DNA of 64,000 nucleotides from the NCBI GenBank assembly GCA_020847855.1, contig JADLBH010000011.1:28037-92036 (forward strand). The letters are read 5' to 3'. Below the pieces are notes generated by a model. That model was given only the letters and a program-made list of their open reading frames with translations. It had not been told where the DNA came from and did not search any database. This document shows positions 28,322 to 36,930 of this stretch, in pieces; position 1 is the first letter of the stretch, and every line of letters begins with the position of its first letter. The DNA comes from Fimbriimonadaceae bacterium (lineage in GTDB: Bacteria > Armatimonadota > Fimbriimonadia > Fimbriimonadales > Fimbriimonadaceae). The position numbers and the translations under genes were made by a program.

Positions 28322-29068
28322 ATGCGTACTTTGTTGCTCGGGATGCTGCTCGCCTCACAGGGATGGGGAGGGACCGCTCCTGCCTCACCCGATATCCCGA
28401 TCCTGACAGAGTTCGACTCGACCACCTTCCCCGTGAGTTGGCAAGGAGGCGAGATCCGCGGTGCCGGTGTCTCCCTGACGCCTTCTGAGAAGGATCGTTC
28501 GCTCCGGGTGCTCAAGGCCGCCTTTGCCAAGTACCCGGACGGGTTCTTGGAGCGCGACCTCAAGCGCGTCTTCGTCCTACGTCGGATCAGCTTCTATGGA
28601 CTGGACTACGGCGGCACGAACTCCCTCGATACGGTCTATGTCACCAACGATGGCACCGCGAACGGCTACACTGACGGCTTCCTCGAACGCGCCTTCCACC
28701 ACGAACTGTCCAGCATTCTGCTCCGAAACCACATGCAGGATTTCGACCTTACTGCCTGGCGTGCCGCGAACCCCGGCGGCTTTCAGTACGGAGAGGGCGG
28801 TACCGACGCTCTGCGGACGGGAAAGGCGAACACCCAACTCAACGAGGAGGCGATGGCCGCCGGGTTTGTGAGCCAATACAGCCAAGCGAGCTACGAAGAA
28901 GACTTCAATATGGTGGCCGAGTCCCTCTTCATGGGGCCCAAGGAGTTCTGGGCCGCGGTCGACAGGCACGCGGCCCTCGCGAAGAAGGTCCGCCTCGCCA
29001 TCGCGTTCTACGGCAAGCTGGACGCCAGTTTCACCGAGACGCACTTCCGCGCCCTCGCTTCCTCCTAG
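28322..29068 (+). CDS. Exported protein resembling a zinc metallopeptidase with an incomplete motif
   Basis: 248 residues from ATG 28322, with a signal peptide (LLLGMLLASQGWGG). The helix FHHELSSILLRNH occupies the place of an HExxH zinc motif, but the second His is Ser. A downstream acidic helix (EEDFNMVAESLF) could supply the third ligand. The overall layout matches putative zinc-binding metallopeptidases of the gluzincin type. It may be inactive, or use another residue to bind metal. The assignment is moderate. Confidence 0.6.
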   Translation: MRTLLLGMLLASQGWGGTAPASPDIPILTEFDSTTFPVSWQGGEIRGAGVSLTPSEKDRSLRVLKAAFAKYPDGFLERDLKRVFVLRRISFYGLDYGGTNSLDTVYVTNDGTANGYTDGFLERAFHHELSSILLRNHMQDFDLTAWRAANPGGFQYGEGGTDALRTGKANTQLNEEAMAAGFVSQYSQASYEEDFNMVAESLFMGPKEFWAAVDRHAALAKKVRLAIAFYGKLDASFTETHFRALASS

Positions 29069-29116
29069 GCACCCCCGCCCTGGCGCAAGGCTTCGCTGCA
29101 GGTACCGTACTTCCGG

Positions 29117-29539
29117 ATGCTGGCACAGGTCGCCAAGGAGTTTCGGTGGGAGATGGGCCATCGTTTGCCCGACCACCCCCTCTGCCGGAACGTACACGGG
29201 CACAGTTACCGCCTTGTGGTCGAGATCGAGGGAGAGGTCGGTGACGATGGCATGGTCGTGGACTTTGGCGAGATCGCCCAGATCGTGAAGCCCTTGGTGG
29301 ATCGCCTCGATCACTCCTTCGCGCTGGATCCGAGTGATGAGGTGATGCGCGGTTTTCTTCGCGACGAGGGCCATAGAACCGCGGAACTCCCCTTCTTGAG
29401 TACCGCAGAGAACCTCGCTGGCCATTTCGCCGAGGCGCTCTGGCAGTCCCTGGCATCGCGGAAAGGGGTCAGTGCCGTTCGAGCGACCGTCTACGAGACG
29501 CCCAGCTCCTCCGCGACCGTCCAGGTGAGGCGACCATGA
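29117..29539 (+). CDS. queD: 6-pyruvoyl-tetrahydropterin synthase / QueD family enzyme
   Basis: 140 residues. The zinc His residues are in WEMGHRL and VHGHSY, the catalytic Cys is in LCRNVHGH, and DHSFAL and TAENLAGHF complete the family pattern. In bacteria this family usually makes 6-carboxy-tetrahydropterin for queuosine or 7-deazaguanine synthesis; other members make biopterin precursors, so the precise product is uncertain. It overlaps hpt by 4 bp (ATGA), implying coupled translation. No other queuosine genes are present here. Confidence 0.85.
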   Translation: MLAQVAKEFRWEMGHRLPDHPLCRNVHGHSYRLVVEIEGEVGDDGMVVDFGEIAQIVKPLVDRLDHSFALDPSDEVMRGFLRDEGHRTAELPFLSTAENLAGHFAEALWQSLASRKGVSAVRATVYETPSSSATVQVRRP

Positions 29540-30045
29540 AAGTGCTGATCACCCAATCCGCCTTGGACGGCCGGACCGATGAGCTCGCCAGCGAGATCAA
29601 CGCGACCTATGGCGAAGAGCCGGTCGTGCTCCTCTGCGTGCTCAAAGGTGCCTACATCTTCGCGGCGGACCTCGCACGACGGCTGACGTGCCCCGTGGTC
29701 GTGGACTTCATCCAAGTGAGCAGCTATGGCGATTCGACGGTCTCCAGTGGGGTGGTCCAGCTCAAGCGAGACCACGACGTGAACATCGAGGGGCGGCACA
29801 CGCTCGTGGTCGAGGACATCGTGGACTCGGGCCTCACGCTCGAACACCTGCTCGCGATGCTCCGAACCCGGCGCCCCAGGAGCCTCCGAACCGTCGCGAT
29901 GCTCAGCAAGGCCCGCGCAAGGGGCTTCGAGGCCCCATTGGACTGGGTTGGGTTCGAGATCGAGAACCAGTTTGTGGTAGGATACGGCCTGGATCACGCG
30001 GAGAACTACCGCAACCTGCCCTACATCGGACTGATGGAGGAGTAG
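29536..30045 (+). CDS. hpt: Hypoxanthine phosphoribosyltransferase
   Basis: 169 residues. The PRPP loop VVEDIVDSGLTL (E-D-x-x-D-S-G), the early LLCVLKGAYIF and VDFIQVSSYG, and the C-terminal VGYGLDHAENYRNLPYIG are all characteristic. It salvages hypoxanthine and guanine to IMP and GMP in the cytoplasm. It is coupled to queD by a 4-bp overlap. Confidence 0.95.
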   Translation: MKVLITQSALDGRTDELASEINATYGEEPVVLLCVLKGAYIFAADLARRLTCPVVVDFIQVSSYGDSTVSSGVVQLKRDHDVNIEGRHTLVVEDIVDSGLTLEHLLAMLRTRRPRSLRTVAMLSKARARGFEAPLDWVGFEIENQFVVGYGLDHAENYRNLPYIGLMEE

Positions 30046-30120
30046 GAAGGCTCCGCACCCGTCCCATCCTTAGTGCCGGTCTCGGTCACTAAGACCCCCT
30101 ACCCCAAGGTTCCCAACCGA

Positions 30121-31488
30121 ATGAACCACACGTTCAGAACTAGAAAAGCAGAATCTGGTCGCCCCCGCCGACGTCGAACCCGAGGCGAAGAGAGGCCGGA
30201 CCTCACCGTAGACGTTGACTCGCTGCCGACCATTGACGCCAACCATTTCGACAAAATGTCGGCGACCGAGCTCGCCAAGGACGCGAAGAAGGCCAAGATC
30301 AGCCTCGACCTGCCCCGAAACGTCGTGATCGAGGAGCTCGTCGCCAAGGCCAACCCCGAAGAGATCTACCGCAAGGGTGTGCTCGAAGTCCTCTCCGACG
30401 GCTGGGGGTTCCTCCGCCGAGACAACTATCAGCCCAGCATCGAGGACTCCTACGTCAGCCAAAACCACATCAAGAAGCACGGACTCCGGCCCGGCGACTC
30501 GGTCTTCGGACTGTGCCGCGCACCCAAGGAAGGCGAGAAGTACCACGGCATGCTCCGAGTGGAGATGGTCAACGGACACGGCACCCTCTCCCCCGAGACC
30601 CAAACCCGCCGCAACTTCGACACCCTCACCCCCCTCTTCCCCGACGAGGTCCTCCACCAAGAGACCACCCCCGACAAGATCATCGGGCGCATCATTGACC
30701 TGATCTCCCCCATCGGCAAGGGACAGCGAGCCTTGATCGTCGCCCCACCCAAGGCGGGAAAGACCACCATCCTCAAGTCCATCGCCAACTCCGTCACCGA
30801 GAACAACCCCGACGTCTACCTCATGGTCCTTCTCGTGGACGAGCGGCCCGAGGAGGTCACCGACATGAAGCGATCCGTCAAGGGCCAGGTCATCAGCTCC
30901 ACCTTCGACGAGCCCGCAGAGAACCACATGCGGGTCACCGACCTCTGCCTCGAACAGGCCAAGCGCCTCGTCGAGGACGGCCGAGACGTCGTCATCCTCC
31001 TCGACTCCATCACCAGGCTCTCCCGCGCCAGCAACCTCACCATCAACCCCAGCGGGCGCACCCTCTCCGGAGGCCTCGACCCCGCCGCACTCTATCGCCC
31101 GCGCAGGTTCTTCGGCGCCGCGCGAAACATCGAGGAGGGAGGCTCGCTCACCATCATCGCCACCGTCCTCATCGAGACCGGCTCCAAGATGGACGACAAC
31201 ATCTTCGAGGAACTCAAAGGGACCGGCAACAGCGAGCTCGTGCTCGACCGCGACCTCGCCGAGCGCCGCATCTGGCCCGCCATCAACGTCCGCAGCAGTT
31301 CCACCCGACACGAGGAACAGCTCCTCGAGAAGGGCCAGCTCGAAGCCGTCTACCACCTCCACCGCATCCTCGCCAACAGCAAGGACACCGTCGAGGCGAC
31401 CGACCAGCTCATCAAGCTCCTCAAGCGGATGCCGACCAACAAGGCGTTCCTCGAGAGCGTCATCGCCAAGACCCGCGCCACGGTCTAA
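30121..31488 (+). CDS. rho: Transcription termination factor Rho
   Basis: 455 residues from ATG 30121. An Arg-rich N-terminus ([13 protein letters not shown]) precedes the RNA-binding cold-shock-like domain ([11 protein letters not shown]). The ATPase core has Walker [22 protein letters not shown] and the Arg-finger region. It is a hexameric RNA helicase that ends transcription. The last 28 codons plus stop (31404-31488) recur almost unchanged at 33738-33822, downstream of cassette B. The gene is unusually rich in C-ending codons. Confidence 0.96.
   Translation: MNHTFRTRKAESGRPRRRRTRGEERPDLTVDVDSLPTIDANHFDKMSATELAKDAKKAKISLDLPRNVVIEELVAKANPEEIYRKGVLEVLSDGWGFLRRDNYQPSIEDSYVSQNHIKKHGLRPGDSVFGLCRAPKEGEKYHGMLRVEMVNGHGTLSPETQTRRNFDTLTPLFPDEVLHQETTPDKIIGRIIDLISPIGKGQRALIVAPPKAGKTTILKSIANSVTENNPDVYLMVLLVDERPEEVTDMKRSVKGQVISSTFDEPAENHMRVTDLCLEQAKRLVEDGRDVVILLDSITRLSRASNLTINPSGRTLSGGLDPAALYRPRRFFGAARNIEEGGSLTIIATVLIETGSKMDDNIFEELKGTGNSELVLDRDLAERRIWPAINVRSSSTRHEEQLLEKGQLEAVYHLHRILANSKDTVEATDQLIKLLKRMPTNKAFLESVIAKTRATV
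31404..31488 (+). repeat. Direct repeat, copy 1: the rho 3' end
   Basis: These 85 bp are the last codons of rho. They match 33738-33822 at 83 of 85 positions: the first 78 bp are identical and the two differences are at 31482 and 31487 (TAA versus TGA stop). The two copies bracket cassette B. See the finding on integration. Confidence 0.95.
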
Positions 31489-31573
31489 CGCCCTGACGAG
31501 CTCGCAGCAACCGCACGGATACGTTTGCGGACCAAACGGTTCTTGTCCACCGTCGTCATCTGTGGGAAGATTC

Positions 31574-31592
31574 TTTCGGGAAATCTCCGAAA
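31574..31592. promoter_or_regulatory. Inverted repeat over the -35 region of cassette B
   Basis: TTTCGG (31574-31579) and CCGAAA (31587-31592) flank 7 bp. The repeat lies 7 bp upstream of the -10 element at 31599-31604, where the -35 region is expected. It could be a repressor or activator site. Confidence 0.4.
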
Positions 31593-31595
31593 ATA

Positions 31596-31604
31596 TGTTA
31601 TGAT
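31596..31604 (+). promoter_or_regulatory. Extended -10 promoter (TGTTATGAT) of cassette B
   Basis: TG-T-TATGAT matches the extended -10 consensus with one change in the hexamer. Transcription would start near 31611, about 45 nt before the ATG at 31658. Cassette A also uses an extended -10 element. Confidence 0.45.
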
Positions 31605-31642
31605 TGGCTTGTGTCTTGGGCTTTAGGCTCGGCGTACATCGC

Positions 31643-31648
31643 GGAGGT
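31643..31648 (+). promoter_or_regulatory. Strong ribosome binding site deciding the start of cassette B gene 1
   Basis: GGAGGT with a 9-nt spacer to ATG 31658 is a textbook Shine-Dalgarno. No comparable site precedes the GTG at 31737. This is the main reason to believe that translation begins at 31658, upstream of the ACAG repeat. Confidence 0.75.
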
Positions 31649-31663
31649 ATCGTAAGCATGAAC

Positions 31664-31708
<45 letters not shown>

Positions 31709-31736
31709 TCGCTACCATAGGAACGTTCGACGAATC

Positions 31737-32147
31737 GTGGCTTCGGTCGCCGCGCTGGCCAGTACGCTTGTGCTCGTGTCGCCGTTTGCGCCAATTCAAC
31801 GACTTGTACAACCTAGTGCTTGGCCCGAAGGCGAGCACCTGGTGAAACTGAACTCCAAATCCACGAGTGTGTACTTCGTACGAGTAGCGAATCCGACGCT
31901 TTCCAATCTCCGGGTGGCCATCGCGTCCGACTGTTGCTCCATCGAAGGAATCGCCTTTGAATCAATCCCGCCCTTCAGCACGAGGGTCTTGCGAGGCGAG
32001 GTGGATTGGCAGCACGCGAGAGTGGAGGGAGGTGTCCTGCGCGTGGCAGTCCGGATTGCTTCCGATACTGGAAACCGGGATCAACTCCTTGCCTATCACG
32101 TCGCGGAAGGCGACTACGTGAGCGCCCGCTACGGAGGAGGAAAGTAG
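31737..32147 (+). CDS. Small exported protein, weakly DUF1573-like, out of frame with its likely start (cassette B, gene 1)
   Basis: The given coordinates are the longest frame from GTG 31737 (136 residues), but that form lacks a ribosome binding site and the basic part of its signal peptide. The codons just upstream in the same frame read NRYHRNVRR, an ideal n-region, followed by the core IVASVAALASTLVLV. They continue from the ACAG tract, whose ATG is at 31658. With nine ACAG units the product would be one 161-residue exported protein; with ten, as here, it is off. The mature part has a strand ending in FVRVANP, then DCCSIEG and SIPPFS, matching the layout of the cassette A protein at 13274. 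Confidence 0.65.
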   Translation: MASVAALASTLVLVSPFAPIQRLVQPSAWPEGEHLVKLNSKSTSVYFVRVANPTLSNLRVAIASDCCSIEGIAFESIPPFSTRVLRGEVDWQHARVEGGVLRVAVRIASDTGNRDQLLAYHVAEGDYVSARYGGGK

Positions 32148-32500
32148 TGCTGCACCTGCTTAAGGATCGAAAGGTGCAGCTTGTCCTTGCAGTAGCGATG
32201 TTAACGAGCGTGGCGAACGCCAACTTCTTACGATGCTACAGTTCTCAGCGTGAGTTCATTGGCATCGCATGTCTTCAGAGCGAATCCGGGTGTCCGAGCC
32301 CCAATCCAGAATGTGTACGCCACGTCGTGACGGACTACACTTGTGCCGGAATAGGTTTCGGCTGTAGCCTAGCGTTCGGAACACTTACGGGCCAACGTTG
32401 GGTGATTCCGTGTGTCACAACGATCGTAGGCACGTGTGCTTGCCCAGAGCTGAGCGGGCCCCCAACCGAGGAGTACAACTATGCCGGATACTCGTGCTAA
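32147..32500 (+). CDS. Secreted ten-cysteine protein (cassette B, gene 2)
   Basis: 117 residues from GTG 32147, which overlaps the stop of gene 1 by one base (TAGTG) and has GGAGGAGG 6 nt upstream. The signal peptide (KVQLVLAVAMLTSVANA) releases a mature chain with ten cysteines spaced C-11-C-6-C-6-C-9-C-6-C-15-C-7-C-1-C-17-C. This matches the cassette A protein at every one of ten positions with small length changes, and both have TC-x-CP near the end. Family unrecognised; probably a disulphide-rich secreted effector or surface protein. Confidence 0.75.
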   Translation: MLHLLKDRKVQLVLAVAMLTSVANANFLRCYSSQREFIGIACLQSESGCPSPNPECVRHVVTDYTCAGIGFGCSLAFGTLTGQRWVIPCVTTIVGTCACPELSGPPTEEYNYAGYSC

Positions 32501-32634
32501 CTTACGATTCCCAATGTCGCGCGGATCTGTTCTCAGAAACCGCCGCCGACTCGCTATCGCTGTTGAAATCGAATCCTCGATTTGCAACCATTGACCAAAG
32601 CACCGACACACTGAGAGAACCAACTCTTGGGAAC

Positions 32635-33681
32635 ATGAAAATGAGCAGAACGCAAACCGATCGTCCCTATTTGGACGCCATGCCGGAGCCGACTCACCGT
32701 CGAGCGGCTTGGCGATCCCTCGTACCGTTCACTCTGGCCCTCACCGCCTGCGGCTGGGCCCAGACCGTGAAAGGCACCATGACCACCACGCTCCCGCCGA
32801 GCGGAAAGACGGTCCAACAAGAGTACGACCGAAGGGTCTTCGAGCTTCGACGCGGAGGAATGACCGAGAACCAGATCCAAGCCTCCGACGAAATGATCCG
32901 TCACAGTGCCGAGCGGCTCGCCGCCGGACTGGGGAGCACCGGGCCATTCGAGTACGTCCGAGACGGCGTGAACACCTGGGTCACGTATCCCGTCAGCTCG
33001 ACCAGCCTCGGCAGCGACCAGTCGCAGCACATCGAGTCGTACGACGGCACCACGACCGTCCATGTAGGGCCCTCGGGCACCGTCGTCGAGGCCGGCGACA
33101 AGCGCACCTTCACCGGCAACGCGCTCTGGCAGGCCGCGCTCTGCGGCACCGTCCAGTCTTGGCTACAAGAGGTCTCCGCGACCCAGGGGCCGGACGGCGA
33201 AGTCGTCGTCTTCGAGGCCGTGAAAGACGAGATGATCCACCGCCTCACCGTCACCTACGCAGACTCGGCGAGGGCGAGGGTGGTCGCGGTCGACCAGGGC
33301 TACGTCACTCCGGCACAGTTCGTCAAGCCGGGGGTGGACCCGTACGTCCGGGCCGCCAAGGCGACGGTCCAACAGTCCCCCGCCCAGGTTGACTTCGACT
33401 TCTTCGCAGGGGGCAAAGCGACGCAGCACATCACGCTCGCGATCGAGAGCGAGTCGCCCGACGCCTCGGTGGCGCTCCTGCGGGGTGTCAAGCCCGGCTC
33501 GAAGGTCGTGGACCTTCGCCTCGGGGCGAAGGCGCCGGTCAACTACGTGTTCGACGGGAAGCTGCCGGAACACTCGGCCATCGCCTCGGAGCCCGCGCCC
33601 GTCGGGCTCGCGCCGCTCGGCGCTTCGTTCGCCGGTCTCGTCGGCCTCGTTGCCGCAGTCTGGCTCTGGAAGCGCAAATGA
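32635..33681 (+). CDS. LRxGGMT protein with a C-terminal membrane anchor (cassette B, gene 3)
   Basis: 348 residues from ATG 32635 (upstream in-frame codons are probably untranslated; ATG 32680 is an alternative). Signal segment LVPFTLALTACGWAQ, then an early helix with LRRGGMTENQIQ, a beta-rich body with IESYDGTTTVH, and a C-terminal TM segment (FAGLVGLVAAVWLW) ending KRK. It is one residue longer than its cassette A paralogue (14808-15851). The 3' part is more GC-rich than genes 1 and 2. A possible receptor, anchor or immunity-like partner of the ten-cysteine protein; the role is not known. Confidence 0.7.
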   Translation: MKMSRTQTDRPYLDAMPEPTHRRAAWRSLVPFTLALTACGWAQTVKGTMTTTLPPSGKTVQQEYDRRVFELRRGGMTENQIQASDEMIRHSAERLAAGLGSTGPFEYVRDGVNTWVTYPVSSTSLGSDQSQHIESYDGTTTVHVGPSGTVVEAGDKRTFTGNALWQAALCGTVQSWLQEVSATQGPDGEVVVFEAVKDEMIHRLTVTYADSARARVVAVDQGYVTPAQFVKPGVDPYVRAAKATVQQSPAQVDFDFFAGGKATQHITLAIESESPDASVALLRGVKPGSKVVDLRLGAKAPVNYVFDGKLPEHSAIASEPAPVGLAPLGASFAGLVGLVAAVWLWKRK

Positions 33682-33687
33682 ACCAGA

Positions 33688-33717
33688 GGCGGCGAGGCTC
33701 GAAAGGGCTGCGCCGCC
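33688..33717 (+). terminator. GC-rich hairpin after cassette B
   Basis: GGCGGCG (33688-33694) pairs with CGCCGCC (33711-33717) 6 bp after the stop of gene 3. The loop is 16 nt and no T-tract follows, so it is a weak terminator candidate and might instead stabilise the mRNA end. Confidence 0.35.
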
Positions 33718-33737
33718 CCACTTCCTACTGACCCCGG

Positions 33738-33822
33738 CCAGCTCATCAAGCTCCTCAAGCGGATGCCGACCAACAAGGCGTTCCTCGAGAGCGTCATCGC
33801 CAAGACCCGCGCCACCGTCTGA
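33738..33822 (+). repeat. Direct repeat, copy 2: duplicated rho 3' end
   Basis: Matches 31404-31488 at 83 of 85 positions and keeps the rho reading frame through to a TGA stop (…[20 protein letters not shown]). No start codon, ribosome binding site or other rho sequence precedes it, so it is a fragment. Homology begins abruptly at 33738. Confidence 0.95.
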
Positions 33823-34116
33823 CCCTGCGCGGGAAGGGCGTGGCCCCCCTGCCCGGCGGGGGAGCGCCCGCGTGCGCCAGGCGAGCCCCTCGCGTCGCTC
33901 GTCCCGCCCGTAGCCGTGCCCGGAGAGGCATCGAGGGTGCTCAGGGAGCTTTCTGGACCGTCTAGGGAACCCCCTGGACCGCTCAGGGAGGCCCGAGTCG
34001 CCCTGTTGACGCTCAATGAGCGACGAACGAGCCTCCACGAGCACTCAGTCCGGGCGGCCGAGCCCAACTTCTCGCCCTGTCCCGCACTGGGGCGGTCGCT
34101 TTGGTAGCCTTGCGGC
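33823..34116. other. Gap between the rho fragment and yajQ
   Basis: The gap contains a GC-rich hairpin (CCCCC at 33845-33849 with GGGGG at 33858-33862) and the small degenerate tandem repeat listed below. No gene was recognised. Together with 33682-33737 and the rho fragment this is the longest non-coding stretch in the window. Confidence 0.4.
33941..33994. repeat. Degenerate 20-21 bp tandem repeat, about 2.5 copies
   Basis: The units TCAGGGAGCTTTCTGGACCG, then TCTAGGGAA…CTGGACCG, then TCAGGGAGGCCC follow one another. They share the pattern TC(A/T)AGGGA…CTGGACCG. Function unknown. Confidence 0.5.
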
Positions 34117-34611
34117 ATGGCGACGCAAGAGTTTAGCTTCGACATCGTCTCCGAGGTGGACTTGAACGAGGTGAAGAACGCGCACAACCAGGCGGCCAAG
34201 GAGCTGGAGCACCGCTACGACTTCCGCGGGAGCAACGCGAAGATCGAGTTCGACGGCAAGGCGATGAAGCTGACGGCGGAGGACGAGTTCCGGCTGGGGC
34301 AGGTTCGCGACATCGTCTTCAGCAAGCTGGTGAAGCGGGAGATTGACCCGAAGATGGTGGAATACGGGAAGATCGAGCCCGGCGCGGGGGTCTCGGTGCA
34401 CCAGTCGGTGACCTTCAAGCAGGGGATCGCACAGGACCACGCCAAGTCGCTCGCCAAGCAGATCAAGGACAAGGGCCTCAAGGTCCACGCGCAGGTGCAA
34501 GGCGAACAGCTGCGGGTGAGTGGCAAGAGCAAGGACGATCTGCAGAAGACGATCCAGTTCGTGAAGTCGCTCGACCTGCCCTACAGCGTGAGCTGCACGA
34601 ACTTCCGCTGA
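34117..34611 (+). CDS. yajQ: YajQ/DUF520 family nucleotide-binding protein
   Basis: 164 residues, full length for the family. The N-terminus (EFSFDIVSEVDLNEVKNA), RYDFRGSNAKIEF and the C-terminal QFVKSLDLPYSVSCTNFR are diagnostic. Some YajQ proteins bind cyclic di-GMP and act with transcription factors; others are only known as nucleic-acid or tRNA binders. Cytoplasmic. It faces the FG-GAP gene across a terminator. Confidence 0.92.
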   Translation: MATQEFSFDIVSEVDLNEVKNAHNQAAKELEHRYDFRGSNAKIEFDGKAMKLTAEDEFRLGQVRDIVFSKLVKREIDPKMVEYGKIEPGAGVSVHQSVTFKQGIAQDHAKSLAKQIKDKGLKVHAQVQGEQLRVSGKSKDDLQKTIQFVKSLDLPYSVSCTNFR

Positions 34612-34612
34612 G

Positions 34613-34644
34613 AAAAAAAGGCCCCTCCCCGCGAAGGGAGGGGC
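34613..34644 (-). terminator. Rho-independent terminator of the FG-GAP gene
   Basis: A perfect 9-bp stem, GCCCCTCCC (34621-34629) with GGGAGGGGC (34636-34644), is followed on the minus strand by a run of seven Ts (the A-run at 34613-34619). It ends transcription of the gene at 34672-36234. On the plus strand no T-tract follows, so it would serve yajQ poorly. Confidence 0.85.
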
Positions 34645-34671
34645 AACCGGAGAGGTGCTAGGAGGCGACGA

Positions 34672-36234
34672 CTACCGCTGGATCTCCCACTGGACGTAGT
34701 CCGTGCGAGTCTGCCAGCCGCTGAAGAGGACCGGGCCGGTGGGCTTGTATCCAACGAGCGCGCGCAGGGCCCCCGTGGAGCTGACGAACCGACCTGGGTT
34801 CGTGGTGACGATGACGGTGACGGTCGAGTCGCCGAGGGAGGCGGCGCGAGTGTCCACGACCTCGTAGGCGCCGGTCGAGAAGTCGAAGAGCGAGAGCGTC
34901 TGGCTCATGTTCGCCACGCTGGTCGAGCCTTCGTACTTGAGGGTGAGCCGGGAGACCGTGCCGAGCGCGACGGTGCCGTCGAACTGGACCTGGACGGGGG
35001 CCTCGGTGGAATTGAGGATGACGAACTGCTTGCCGCCGAGGCGGTCGTCGTCGCTGGCCTGGAGAGAGGCAAGGTTGCCACCCGCCTGTGCGCCCCGAAG
35101 GAACGAGAAGGCGGAGGGCGTGACGATGATCGGGCCGCTGGGCACACCGAAGTAGAGGCTGACGTTGCTGGAGTCTCGGTTGGAAACCGCGAGATCGAGA
35201 GCACCGTCGCCATTGATGTCACTCACGCGGACCGCGCCCGGCCTCGTGCCGGTCGCATGGGTCTGTGCCGCGGCGAAGGTGCCCGTTCCGAGGTTCTCGA
35301 AGACGCTGAGCTGGTTGCTGTCCTGGTTGGTGAGCGCGACGTCGGTGTCGCCGTCGCCGTCCAGGTCGCCTGTCGCGACGGAGTCGCCGTTGAGTCCGAG
35401 GGTCGCATAGTTCGTGGGGCCGCTCAAGACGCCCGCACCGTTGTTCCGGAACACCGAGAGGAACTCGGGGTCGCCGACCGCGACGAGAACGTCCTGGTCG
35501 AGGTCGCCGTCAATGTCCGCGATCGCGACGCCGTTCGGCCGGACCGCGCCTCCGACGCTATAGGTCGCGCCCGCGGCGAGGTTGCCACCACTGGAGAGCA
35601 TGACCTGGATCGTGCGGTCCCGGTGGTTGGAGACGACGCCATCGGCCCGCCCGTCGCCATTGATGTCGCCCAACGCGACCGCCTGTGGCTCCACGCCCAC
35701 GCCGAAGGTCGTCGAGGCAAAGTTGCCCGCCCCGGAGTTTTTGATCTGCGTGACGCTGTTGCCGTCTCGGTTGGCCACGGCGGCATCGAGCTGATTGTCG
35801 CCGTTGATGTCGCCGGTCGAGAGCCCCCGCGGGTCCGAGCCGGTCGCGACCGAGCTTCCCACGGTGAAGAGCCCGCTCCCGGGATTGATGAGCACTCGGG
35901 CCGAGCCCGCATTGTGCTGGGCGACGATCAGGTCGGTGTCCGCGTCGCCGTCAGCGTCCATGGCGCGCAGGTCGCCCGCGCCGACCCCTGCGCCCAAGAA
36001 GACCTGGTGGCCCAGGGTGAAGGTGCCTGCTAGGGAGCCGAAGTAGATCTGGACTCGGTCGGGCCCGTCCACCGAGACCGCGATGTCCATGAAGGCGTCG
36101 TTGTTGAACTTGCCGATTGCGATCCCATCCGGGTTCGGACCGACCGCGAGGTTGGTGGGCCCGTTCAGAGTGATGGCAGAGGCTGAGCACACAGCGAGTG
36201 CGGAGAGACTGAGAAGTGTTGACAAGCGTTGCAT
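34672..36234 (-). CDS. FG-GAP/VCBS repeat exported protein
   Basis: 520 residues with a signal peptide (LSTLLSLSALAVCSASA). At least six repeats of about 50 residues carry calcium-binding DxDGDxDxD or DINGDGRAD motifs (DADGDADTD, DINGDNQLD, DIDGDLDQD, DLDGDGDTD, DINGDGALD), the mark of a beta-propeller. The last 140 residues are a different domain, ending with a WQTRTDYVQWEIQR tail. Likely a surface protein involved in adhesion or binding. Confidence 0.85.
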   Translation of the reverse strand: MQRLSTLLSLSALAVCSASAITLNGPTNLAVGPNPDGIAIGKFNNDAFMDIAVSVDGPDRVQIYFGSLAGTFTLGHQVFLGAGVGAGDLRAMDADGDADTDLIVAQHNAGSARVLINPGSGLFTVGSSVATGSDPRGLSTGDINGDNQLDAAVANRDGNSVTQIKNSGAGNFASTTFGVGVEPQAVALGDINGDGRADGVVSNHRDRTIQVMLSSGGNLAAGATYSVGGAVRPNGVAIADIDGDLDQDVLVAVGDPEFLSVFRNNGAGVLSGPTNYATLGLNGDSVATGDLDGDGDTDVALTNQDSNQLSVFENLGTGTFAAAQTHATGTRPGAVRVSDINGDGALDLAVSNRDSSNVSLYFGVPSGPIIVTPSAFSFLRGAQAGGNLASLQASDDDRLGGKQFVILNSTEAPVQVQFDGTVALGTVSRLTLKYEGSTSVANMSQTLSLFDFSTGAYEVVDTRAASLGDSTVTVIVTTNPGRFVSSTGALRALVGYKPTGPVLFSGWQTRTDYVQWEIQR

Positions 36235-36324
36235 GGTTTCTTTCCCCCGAGCGCCGCGAGTGCGGCCGTCGGATATCGGTTAGGGAGCCATCACGCCCCA
36301 CAGTTGATACAGGGGCGTGGGGAT

Positions 36325-36930
36325 CTAGGCGTTGGACCGAGCGCGCTCGAGCCACACGGCAAGCTCGCGCAGTACTTTGCCTCGATGGGAGACCTCGTGC
36401 TTCTGGGCCGGGGTGAGTTCTGCCATGGTACACCCGAGGGAAGGGAGCCAGAAGATCGGGTCGTAGCCAAATCCCCCGGTTCCGCGAGGCTCCTGCGCAA
36501 TCGAGCCCTCGCACGTCGCGCGAAAGGCTCGTGGCTCCTCGCCGGGCGCTTGGAGCGCGACGCAGCAAACAAACCTCGCCCTCCGCTCGGCAGGCGGCAG
36601 CCCGCGCATCCGATCCAGGATCATCGCCGCCTTCTCGGTGAAGGAAGTCTCCTCCCCAGCGAAACGCTTGCTGAGTGGGCCGAGCTCGCCCGGCAGAGCA
36701 TCAATCTCGAGCCCCGCGTCGTCTGCCACACAAACCTCTCCCGTGTGGGCGAGAGCCGAGCGCACCTTGATCTCGGCGTTCTCCTCGTAGGTCGTCCCGA
36801 ACTCTTCCGGCTCTGGCGCTCCAGGGTATTCGGCGAGCGTCACCACCTCCAATCTGGGTGCACGGCCGCGCAGCACCTCGGCCATCTCCCGCGCTTTGGC
36901 CGGATTGTGTGTGGCCACGACCAGCCTCAT
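36325..36930 (-). CDS. rdgB: XTP/dITP diphosphatase (RdgB/HAM1)
   Basis: 201 residues. Start ATG 36930 overlaps the rph stop codon. [36 protein letters not shown] and [12 protein letters not shown] are diagnostic. It hydrolyses non-canonical purine triphosphates (XTP, ITP) to protect DNA and RNA. The rph-rdgB pair is a common conserved arrangement. Confidence 0.93.
   Translation of the reverse strand: MRLVVATHNPAKAREMAEVLRGRAPRLEVVTLAEYPGAPEPEEFGTTYEENAEIKVRSALAHTGEVCVADDAGLEIDALPGELGPLSKRFAGEETSFTEKAAMILDRMRGLPPAERRARFVCCVALQAPGEEPRAFRATCEGSIAQEPRGTGGFGYDPIFWLPSLGCTMAELTPAQKHEVSHRGKVLRELAVWLERARSNA

Noticed and set aside
33916..34107. A 63-codon frame between the rho fragment and yajQ
   Set aside because: Arises from the degenerate tandem repeat and has no ribosome binding site or recognisable sequence.
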